Assembly (NCBI GenBank): GCA_039621445.1
Contig: CP154954.1
Span: 75,714,634-75,778,633, forward strand
Length of the DNA stretch: 64,000 nucleotides
Direction of reading: 5' to 3'
Source of the DNA: Euglena gracilis
Lineage: Eukaryota > Euglenida > Euglenophyceae > Euglenales
Positions within the stretch are counted from its first letter, which is position 1; each line of letters opens with the position of its first letter. Below the pieces are notes generated by a model, which ran no database searches, was not told where the DNA came from, and saw only the letters and a program-made list of their open reading frames with translations. A program made the translations under genes and the position numbers. Shown here piece after piece: positions 56,281 through 64,000 of this stretch.

Positions 56281-57837
56281 CTGTGGAGGCACAGGAGGCA
56301 AGGATGGATATTGATGTTGGGTGTAGGGGGGGTCCCAACAAATTTAGATAGACTGACCCACCCGATATCCTCGATAAATGATCATTTTGTGCCCTGATAT
56401 CCTCATTTTTTTGTGATTTGGAGAATCCCAAAATCGACCAAAAACAACAAAACAGGACGTTACCCCCCCCAATAAAACCAATATTTCACGACATTTTTTC
56501 CGGGACCCGATAAATTCAAGACCAGCAACAAGGCCGATATGGGCCGATATCCAGTATCCATCCTTGCAGGAAGGCTGCTTTCCAACATCGCTGGGCGCCC
56601 GAAGGGAGGCTGATCCAGCAGGAAAGGTTCAACCGTTTGACAGAGAATCCTAGCGCAAACACCAATCGTTGACGCAATATTTTTTGGGATTGTCAGTTGC
56701 AGTTTGGTTGGGTGGTGGCTGGCCACACCAACGACGTTTTCCTCCCCCTTTTCTTCCAGCCATGCTCGGCGCTGCCCAACCAATTGGAAAGAATTGGTTG
56801 AAAAAAATTGGGCCACCGCAGGCCGTGGCCGGCAGCCATTTTGCCCCCCCCCCCCGCACAACCCCCCGCCTGGGGGGGGGGGTCAGAAGTGGAGCCAAAA
56901 TCCCCAACGTCCTTCTCGATCCACTCCATTGCCCCCACTCCAGCGGCGACCACTACAGTGGCTATTACTATCCACTGCAGTGGCTCAAAATCCGGCGTAT
57001 AAGGCCATTTGGTAAGTTGTTAAAGAGAAGGAATGCCCCTCCGGCAGGTCACCTTCTGATTCCAGAGCGAAAGAACCCAACTTTTTTGCTTTTCAAACAA
57101 AACAAACACACAGGGAAAAAAGCTGCCGTGTGTGAATGATGCAGATTGAAGTTTGGTTCACTGATCCATCCGGGGGACACATGCGGGTTAACACTCTTTC
57201 CCATTAGAATCAAACACAAAAAGTAATTGGAACCCCCCAAATAGCTGAACTAAACACATCCTCCTTGAGCCAAAAAAAAACCAAAACAAAAATTCAGGAT
57301 CCCAAAGAAAATCCTAAGGATCTTAAACCCTCCTGTCGATGATGTTAAGTGCCAGGTATGGGAAGATGAGTCACCAATTATATTTCCCAATGTAGTAATC
57401 ACCTTACAAGTGTAATGTAATTGGCCACTGCATGCCAGGATTAGATAAATGCCTGAGCCGACCTGTCATTATTATTAAGCAGTTGAGTTGTGTTTGGATA
57501 TAAAAACATAGGTGTTTGTGTTCTGTTTTCTAAACCTTTGAACAAATATTTTGCCTTGTTTGGTGCCATTTACATTATATTTACATTGTCATTGCCATTT
57601 ACAGAGGTCCTTCACTACAAGCTAGACATACAGCTGAAGGGGCAGAAATTGAGATCCTCCAGAGGGTCCACCGCCATTTTCTGCAACTTGCTGCCAGGCT
57701 GAATTTGACCAACCCCAGGGGGAGGGGGAGGGGGGAGGGGTGCCCTGGAGTGCCTGGGCACTTCGTCCCCCCCTGGGGCGTCAGTGCCTGCCTGCCCAAA
57801 AAGTGCAAAAGTGCCATAAAAGGGCTTCCGGCGCCGC
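56281..57837. other. Spacer or 5' intron of the dynamin gene
   Basis: No exon supported. GCCATTTACATTATATTTACATTGTC words at 57.56 kb; a repeat fragment of the TGCCTGCC family at 57.70-57.84 kb. Confidence 0.45.
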
Positions 57838-57947
57838 CAGGGTCGGATCTGGGTGGCTAGAGGTGCGGTCGGCCTCGCCGTAAAATCCAGCCCGCTTGCT
57901 GCACGCCGGCATCGACCTCTCCAGCGGGTGCGAGCAGAGGCTTCATC
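57838..57947 (-). CDS. Possible 5' exon of the dynamin gene
   Basis: GC-rich. Acceptor GGGTTTCCTCAG at about 57,963. Two readings: MKPLLAPAGE before GAG|GTCGAT, or NVADEASARTRWR in the next frame. Neither has a family match and neither phase clearly fits 56,280. CGCACCCGCTGG is duplicated at 57,911 and 57,983. Confidence 0.25.
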
Positions 57948-58239
57948 CGCCACGTTCTGAGGAAACCCCAGAGAAGGGAACGCCAGCGGGTGCGCTTCGT
58001 CTCTGCTTTGGAGAGCCCACCCGCCTTCTCACCCAAACCATGGAGCTTACCGCAGCTCATCTGCAAACCTGGATGTTGGGGTTGGCCCTCTTTTCGGGAC
58101 TCATAGGTCGAAGAAGTGTTTCCACCAGTGTGACGTGCCCATGGGAGGGCAGGACAGCGGGACAGGGTTCCAAGAAACCAGGGGGAGGAGCAAGCCCAAG
58201 CTCCTTTGGGGGGCTGGTGTTGAACGTCCCTCTGCTTGT

Positions 58240-58530
58240 GCTTACCAGCCAGGGGGGGGAGGGGGGGGTGCTATAGGGTGCCTGCCCCTAGCAGGCACCC
58301 CCCCCGGGGGGATGGGGGTCCAGGGGGACCCAGAAAATTTTCATTGAAAATGGCCTTTTCCGGGCCCCTGGCGCCTTCGGCGCCACGGTCGGAGGGGGGT
58401 GCCTTGCTATGGGCAGGCACCTCCCAAAACCCTACCCCCCCCGGGGGGGGGGTCGGATCGGGTGCTATGGGGTGCCTGCCCCTAGCACCCACCCCCCCCC
58501 CCCGTGGGGTAGGCACCCGACTGAGCACAA
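58240..58530. repeat. GGCACC/TGCCTGCC-type element
   Basis: Same order of words as the 53.7-54.6 kb cluster, including AATGGCCTTTTCCGGGCCCC and the hairpin GGCGCCTTCGGCGCC at 58.37 kb. Confidence 0.6.
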
Positions 58531-58703
58531 GCCTGTTCCAAAAAAAATGTGGTGCTTCGCCATTCTGCAGGAGGGGAAATAATTGAAAGAAGAGTCCGAG
58601 AAAATATTCACTTCGCGCCTGAAACAGTTCTGGCTCCTGGGTTCCTGGACCCCCAGAAGTTCCGGCGAGGGGGGAATCGGCAGCCACCTTCCCCAAGAAC
58701 AGG

Positions 58704-59000
58704 GTGTGGGGTCTTTTCCTCCCCTCCCCTCCGCTCAGTTGCCGTTTCCAAAACTGGTGCCGACTTGATGCCCTCCTGCATTTCGAGGGAGTGAAAGGTT
58801 ACAACTGCGATGTGTACCACTGGAGGGAAGGACCCGTCCGCAACTCCGAGCAACAATTTATTAAAAGTGTCGTGAAACGATTGCTCATCAACTGTTTTCC
58901 AACAGAGCAGAAGGTGGAGATGCCTAAATCCGAGTCCGACACTGTTGAGGCAAAACAGAGAGAGAAATGTCCTTTTAATTGGCATGATGGTTTCAAATGA
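58704..59000 (+). CDS. Unrecognised plus-strand reading frame
   Basis: From about 58,757: RLDALLHFEGVKGYNCDVYH then WREGPVRNSEQQFIKSVVKR and a stop after NWHDGFK. It looks like folded protein but codons are not GC-biased and no splice context is clear. It may be a transposon relic between the ankyrin and dynamin genes. Confidence 0.25.
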   Translation: MWGLFLPSPPLSCRFQNWCRLDALLHFEGVKGYNCDVYHWREGPVRNSEQQFIKSVVKRLLINCFPTEQKVEMPKSESDTVEAKQREKCPFNWHDGFK

Positions 59001-59206
59001 TGGCTTAAATCAATATTCAAACAAAACAAACAATGACGGAGACAGCAGTATCAAAGTGGTTAAGGTTCTGCGTAGGGCGACACATGCGACAACAACCATA
59101 CAGAGAGAGAATGTCTTTGCACAAACAGAATGTGACAGACGGCAGCAAAGATATGGCTGTGTGCAGCAGCGCGTGAAGGACGTGAGATGGAGATGTCCCA
59201 GTCACG

Positions 59207-59269
59207 TCACGGGAGGTCGTTGTTCTTCTCGTATTCCTGCAGCAGCGCCAGGATGTGCATGTACCCGCG
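59207..59269 (-). CDS. Ankyrin-repeat gene, terminal exon
   Basis: Acceptor TTTGGTAGCAG precedes 59269; frame RGYMHILALLQEYEKNNDLP then TGA at 59209-59207. RG...IL.LL..Y is a degenerate last ankyrin helix pair. Phase 0 in. Confidence 0.7.
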   Translation of the reverse strand, partial: RGYMHILALLQEYEKNNDLP

Positions 59270-59737
59270 CTGCTACCAAACCATTTTTTGTGGGCACCAG
59301 GGGAGGTGGGGAGTTCTGGGGCGACCTGCCAACCCCCATGGCCCATGGGGAGGGTCACTTCCACTTTTCCAAAAACCAGTCAGCCACTTTTGTTCGGAAG
59401 CCAGTCAATCGCCACCCGGTGGGCGGGGGGGGGGGGGGAGTCGGCCAGGGGTCCAAAGGAAAACTGAACACAAGCGTGAACAAAATGGCCGAAAGAATTT
59501 TCAGTGTCTTCATCACCATTGCCAGATGGTTTTTGCCGAATACCCCCACCCCCCGCAGTCACTCAGAAAAAAAACAACCAGAAAGCCACCCCCACCCCAG
59601 AGAGGTCGAATTGACTAAGTGTCTTTTTACTTGGGCCCATTTTGGGGGGGTCATTTTGGGGTCCCAAAATGCACAAAAAAACCCAAAAAAAAGAACAGGT
59701 AAACCTCTTCAGGGGGGTACCCGGGAACCCAACCCAC

Positions 59738-59851
59738 CCTCAAAAAAAGCATCTGGCTGCTGCGCGTACTCGTACGGATAGAAGCCGCTCCGTGTCTTGA
59801 TGTCGGTGCGGGCCCCACGCTCCAGCAGCAGCCGCACTGTGTCCACGTTGC
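59738..59851 (-). CDS. Ankyrin-repeat gene exon
   Basis: Acceptor CACCGCCTCCCGCAG precedes 59851; frame NVDTVRLLLERGARTDIKTR then SGFYPYEYAQQPDA. GNVDTVRLLLERGA.. is a textbook ankyrin repeat, followed by the start of the next (TRSG.YPYEYA). Ankyrin repeats mediate protein binding. The donor (GAGG|GTGGGT at 59,738) does not give the right phase for 59,269, so the end may be nearer 59,757. Confidence 0.8.
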
Positions 59852-60116
59852 CTGCGGGAGGCGGTGGGGAAGGGGGGCATTGGCCAAAGAGAAGGCCACA
59901 TGCCGTGCTTTCCGGGCCTACCAGGAGGCCAGGACTCCGGGTGCAATTGTCGTGTGGAAAGTGTCCCCGATACTGGCCAGCCCGTCACCTGTCGACCTGT
60001 CGGCTGGTCAGGTGACAGTTTTCTGAGGGACAAACTGTCTGCAGCCTGCGCTGCCTGTGCTGCCTGTGCTGTCTACAGTCTGCCGAGGTTGTTGGGCTGC
60101 AGGGGGAGTTTCCATA
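59852..60116. other. Intronic DNA
   Basis: Palindromic CACCTGTCGACC..GGTCAGGTGACAG words at 59.98 kb and GCCTGTGCT triplication at 60.05 kb. No exon. Confidence 0.4.
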
Positions 60117-60499
60117 ACCCCCCCCCCCCAAATAATAAACCCCCCGGTTTATTATTTGGACACTCGAAGTCGGGGTCCAGGGGGGGTTTATTATTTGGGG
60201 GGGTTATTATTTGGGCAAATTTTCGAAGTCAAAAACTGACCCAAAAACCCCTCCATAGGCTCCAAAGGTCAAATTTTTCTGGCATTTTTGGAGTTTTTTG
60301 AAAAGTGGGTGCTTTCGTGGCATCTTTTCTGCACCAATTTTATCCAATTTTGTGAATTTTGGCAACATTTCTGTTAATTTTTGACTCTTTTTTTTTGCCT
60401 TCACACCTGCTGGAGGGGGGGTTTATTATTTGGGCGGCCGAAGTCGGTCCTCAGGGGGGGGGGGGTATTATTTGGGGGGGTTTATTATTTGGGGGGGGT
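60117..60499. mobile_element. MITE with AACCCC-AAATAATAAA termini, TA-flanked
   Basis: TA|ACCCCC..CAAATAATAAACC and GGTTTATTATTTGGGGGGGGT|TA. The interior has the phrase TTATTATTTGGGCGGCCGAAGTCGG and TTATTATTTGGACACTCGAAGTCGG. Same terminal type as 7,547. Confidence 0.65.
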
Positions 60500-60650
60500 T
60501 AGGTGTTTTGGGTCATTTTGGAGGAGGGCTTTGGCATCATTTCCTTGACCAACTCACCTCCGCCTATCAACCCCTGCTCCCCAACCCCTGTTTTGGTCTT
60601 TTGACGGGTTTCAATTGCAGCAATCCGTCCCTCCAAGTGGCTGGACTCAC

Positions 60651-60746
60651 TTTGGCTTTGGCTGGGCAATTCCTCCAGTTTCGTCAGTCTCTCTTGCAGA
60701 GAAACAGTGTTCGAAAACAATTCTGTGATACCCGCCTCAACATTTT
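60651..60746 (-). CDS. Coiled-coil exon, probably of the ankyrin-repeat gene
   Basis: Frame NVEAGITELFSNTVSLQERL then TKLEELPSQSQ before CAAA|GTGAGTCC. Heptad-like Leu/Glu pattern. The frame stays open further (SSHLEGRIAAIETRQKTKTG to about 60,590), so the exon may be longer. The link to the ankyrin exons is by order and strand only. Confidence 0.45.
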
Positions 60747-61129
60747 CTATTTACCTTGGCAGGACTGAATAGACATCCCGGAAACCCCATTGGCGGCAGG
60801 AAGGTTGACTCCCTGACCCAGCAGCACCCACCAGGCTGGCCAACATCAGGAGAAGGGGCATAGTTGTGCCTTGGCATGCCTGAGAAGGCAGGCACCACCC
60901 CCCCCCGACCCCCCCCCCCCGAGGGGAGGTTATGCGTGCATGGTTGTGGCAAAACTTCGCGCAAAAATGGGCCAGGTCTTCTGGCTCCATCGGTGCCTGA
61001 GTGCCTTGGCCGAGTGCCCCGGCACTTTTGGCCATAGGATGGGGGGAGTGACCTCCCAGCCCTGGTGGTGGGAGTACCTTCTGGTGGGGGGGGGGGGGGT
61101 ATTGATCGGGTTCACAGCCGTCCTCAGCC

Positions 61130-61330
61130 ATCCGCATCTGCCCACAGTTATACACCCGAATCCGGGGGATCCCCGCACCAAGTGGTCCACGGACCCCGCG
61201 AATGCGGCGCATCTCTTTTGCAACAATGATTCTCTCCCACTCCAGAGCCTTGCCTTTCATGTTGTCCCCCTGTCTGAACCACACCCTTGTGCTTGCACGC
61301 TTGATGGGTGGGAGGCCAGGGCTATCATAT
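61130..61330 (-). CDS. Possible exon upstream of the coiled-coil exon
   Basis: Frame RVWFRQGDNMKGKALEWERI then IVAKEMRRIRGVRGPLGAGI PRIRVYN. Protein-like, with AG acceptors near GGTTCAG (61,275). No family recognised; the plus strand is also open, so it is uncertain. Confidence 0.3.
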
Positions 61331-61637
61331 GAGCACATCGCTGCCAAGGGGCACAAAGGAGAGGAAGCTGAGAAAGTGTGCTGCGCCATGAGCATACCAT
61401 TGCTTCGACCCCCGGGGGGGAGGGGGGAGGGGGTCACTTTCCACTCTGAAAAAACCAGTCAGTCACTTTACCCCCCCGGGGGGGATCGGCCACTCTTCAG
61501 GGGGCAATGAAAATTTGCCAAAAAGTTTCAAAAAAATCCAAAAAAAATTCCGGCGCCTTCGGCGCCAGGCCAGCATTTTCAGGCCTACCCCACCCCAGGG
61601 TTTTTCAAAAAAAACGAGATCGGAACCCAAAATCCCA

Positions 61638-61707
61638 TACGTGATTTTACGTGGTTTTACGTGATTTTACGTGATTTTACGTGATTTTACGTGATTTTAG
61701 TGATTTT
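61638..61707. repeat. Tandem 10-bp repeat
   Basis: About 6.5 units of TACGTGATTT. Confidence 0.95.
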
Positions 61708-61742
61708 TTTCAGGGTCAAAAAATTTCCGGTTTTGCAGAAAA

Positions 61743-61980
61743 GCAAAGAAAATTGTACTACTTTGATGCCAATATGTCAGTTTCAGAGCATATCCCATCA
61801 TCTCTGACTTCGAAAGCAGAAAGAAGCCACAATGCGGAGACATGAGAGTGGTGCTGGCAAAACGAAGAAAATTGTACTACTTTTGATGCCAATATGTCAG
61901 TTTCAGAGCATATGCCATCATCTCCAACTTGGAAAGCAGAAAGAAGCCACAATGCATAGACATCAGAGTGGTGCTGGCAG
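61743..61980. repeat. Two tandem units of about 120 bp
   Basis: AGAAAATTGTACTAC..GTGCTGGCA occurs twice, at 61,745 and 61,864, with only a few differences. Confidence 0.9.
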
Positions 61981-62189
61981 TTGAGTGCAGGTGCGGTTCA
62001 GCACAGACACATGTGACGTGTGGAACGCAGAGTGTCGGTTCGATTATTTGGTCAGAAAATGCCCCTCGACATCTCCGTTACAGAACAGCACAACGGCCGT
62101 CTCTCGTAGCGCTCGACCCATTTGCTGCCTGTTCTTGGCATCGATGAGTGTAGCCAAACTAAAGCAGGGCAGTGCTTAAATGGGGGGCT

Positions 62190-62370
62190 CATGTGTTCAC
62201 ACCCCATTTGTGTTTATAACTGATTGCTTTCGGCATTCATGAAAAAATCCATAATGAAAACCTAAATGTGCGGCTCATCTGTTCACACACCATTTGTGTT
62301 TTGATGGATGCTTTCAGCGTTCATGAGGGTGTCCATAATTGGGTGTCCATCAGCATTCACAAAAATATCC
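62190..62370. repeat. Two tandem units of about 88 bp at the 3' end of the transposase
   Basis: GTTCACAC.CCATTTGTGTTT, TGCTTTC.GC.TTCATGA and TCCATAAT recur at 62,193 and 62,280. The second unit overlaps the last codons of the hAT frame. Confidence 0.75.
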
Positions 62371-63970
62371 ATCATTAAAACCTCACCAAATGTTGCTAAA
62401 TCCAACCCGCGTCGCCTTTCGCTTATGTGTTGCTGCCATGCTCTGAAACTCCTTTCCACCGTTGCAGACGATATTGGGTACCACAAATATGGTGCAACAG
62501 CTTCAGCAAGCGGTTCACCCCTGCAGTAAAACCACATCAGTGGAATAAATTTAAGCTCTAAAAACACACCAACTCTTCCCAAATGCAACGACGCCCTCTG
62601 TGGAGGTGACATTGGCATCTTCTATGGAGCAATATCGCGACCATTCCTTTTTCAACGTCTCAATCGTCATTTCCTTTTGGGCCTTCAGACCATCAAGTGT
62701 CGTCTTCGTCTTCCAACTGAAAGGTTGAAACCAGAGCGTGAACAGTTGAAAGATGTAAAATCAACGCCTTGGGCACAAGGAAAGCATACTTCTGCCAAGA
62801 ACGGTCCATCTTTTTTATGTTCCTCAGGTCAAATATGGCCAGTGGAGTCCAAAAATTGAGCAATTCTTTTCTGGTTCTGGCAAACTCAGTGAACTTGTTT
62901 TGCATCCCTGGTGAGAAAGGAGGGTAGAAAATCTGCAACGGAGCGCACCAAACCTTGCCATGCCTTCTTGAATTGTGCCAGCAAAGCTGCCCGTTTTTCT
63001 TCGTTTTTCAGTTGTGTCATTGCAGTTTGGACTCTTGGATGCAGATCTTGATCTGACCTGGGAAAACTTGCTTGATCAGAACGCCCGCACAGAAAAATGC
63101 CAAACCTCAGATCAGTTTCAAGTGCAGCCAAACGATGGACAATTGCAGTTACTGCTGGCAAATTCCTCTGCTCTGTTAGATGAATCAGCTGGCATATATC
63201 TCCTGTTTCCTCGATTGCAAAAGCCTGTGAATAAAAAAAGATAATCCATCGAAATGAAATTCTTATGTACCAGTGTTGCCTTCAACTCATGAACACCTTC
63301 GGAGACGTGCTTCTTCAGAGCATCCAATGCCTCTGCTTTGTTAGGGTTTCTCTCTGAACACACAAACAGCAGTTATAAAAAAAATCTCTTTGGCAAGACT
63401 TACCGAGTTCTTTTCCCAGGAAAATCCGAAACAAATCAATATACACCAGCCACCACTCAGCACAATCTCCCCAAATCGCCCATCTCGTGCTGATATATTT
63501 TGGCGGGACGGATATCCTTTTCTTTTCTTGACGCAGAAATGCAAACCAACGTCTTCTGCGAGCGGCTTGCCGTTTTGCATGGAGGAAAGAAGGCCCCTTC
63601 TCAAAAATCTCAACCATCCTTCTGTCTAAACCATCAAGAGCTACACGGGCTATGGTATTTAGGGAATGGCTTAACATACGGGGCTGAGAACATCCTCAAA
63701 AGCCTTTTTGAGGACAGACACAGAGTCAGACACGAAAGCCATCACGTTCGTGAAATTGTTTCCTGTGGTGGACAGGGCGGCGAGCACCTTTCTTCCAAGC
63801 TCAGAATGCTCGACGCCAAGGCTTGGCCCTTTGCAATCCAGTTGCACAGTGCTGACAAAAAAGATGTCCCCACAGCAGCCCAGCAAGATGTTGATAATTG
63901 CTTGCATGAATTTTTGGAACTACAAACAAAACCTTTTCAACAAATGCAATTTTTTCCTATCACAAGAAAA
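62283..63970 (-). pseudogene. hAT-family transposase, interrupted and cut by the window edge
   Basis: Minus-strand frames in order: VLAALSTTGNNFTNVMAFVS; MLSHSLNTIARVALDGL; YISTRWAIWGDCAEWW; a middle part with KKAWQGLVRSVADFLP and DRSWQKYAFLVPKALI; and a C-terminal part with PYLWYPISSATVERSFRAW then QQHISERRRGLDLATFGEVL. The final ATVERSFRA..H...RR..L motif is the hAT dimerisation region; the H.LN and RW motifs are also typical. Between DVLS and MLSHSLN the frame shifts by one base at a CCCC run (about 63,690). Other joins may be introns. It could be the source of activity for the hAT-type MITEs, but whether it is intact cannot be told. Confidence 0.75.
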
Positions 63971-64000
63971 ATCCCTGCTGGCATGTCCACAAGAATCAGT

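Noticed and set aside
57838-57947. Reading GEVDAGVQQAG as an ankyrin repeat belonging to the neighbouring gene
   Set aside because: The ankyrin gene already ends with a stop at 59,207 upstream on the same strand, and the segment lacks the LLL..GA pattern.
61743-61980. Possible CRISPR-like repeats
   Set aside because: Only two units of about 120 bp with no spacers, in a eukaryotic context; it is a plain tandem duplication.

Overview
This window is nuclear DNA of a eukaryote, probably a single-celled one; I cannot name the clade. Coding sequence occurs only as short GC-rich exons of about 50-180 bases, flanked by good GT donors and pyrimidine-rich AG acceptors. They lie kilobases apart in introns and spacers packed with homopolymer G/C runs, microsatellites and small DNA transposons. 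There are no operons, ribosome-binding sites, rRNA or tRNA that I can see. All confidently read exons are on the minus strand, so genes run from right to left.

Two genes can be rebuilt by chaining exons whose phases and family homology agree. The first spans about 56.3 kb down to 21.8 kb and is a dynamin-superfamily GTPase. Its exons encode, in order, an N-terminal bundle-like segment, the P-loop with TRRP switch (54.7 kb), a segment before G3 (52.8 kb), DLPG (48.9 kb), the strand-helix ending EALKIAQ..DP (46.4 kb), TKSD (45.5 kb), the end of the G domain (42.5 kb), the stalk (42.0-29.3 kb), a linker-like region, the GTPase effector domain (22.7 kb) and a stop codon at 21,791. The second gene, immediately downstream (17.4-2.5 kb, running off the left side), encodes helical segments that fit an F-BAR membrane-bending protein followed by a Pro/Ala-rich linker; all of its recognised introns are phase 0. 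In other organisms F-BAR proteins and dynamins act together in membrane constriction and scission, so the tandem is suggestive.

Right of the dynamin gene lies the 3' end of an ankyrin-repeat gene (59.2-59.9 kb, possibly extending to 61.3 kb). At 62.3-64.0 kb there is a hAT-type transposase with a broken frame. A gag-like frame with a CCHC zinc knuckle sits inside a dynamin intron (46.6-47.7 kb).

The rest is repeats. There is a hAT-type MITE family with termini CAGGC..TTGCTTAAGG and imperfect 8-bp target duplications. There are several MITE families with C-run termini flanked by TA. There is a possible larger element at 3.3-6.3 kb with perfect palindromes, a 1.5-kb GT/GGGTGT array, and tandem units of about 163 bp. 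One hAT MITE sits inside a dynamin stalk exon and another at a dynamin splice acceptor. Many MITE families share a GGCGC-loop-GCGCC hairpin. Several exons carry single-base frame breaks at homopolymers, so the sequence may contain assembly indels or the dynamin gene may be decaying.
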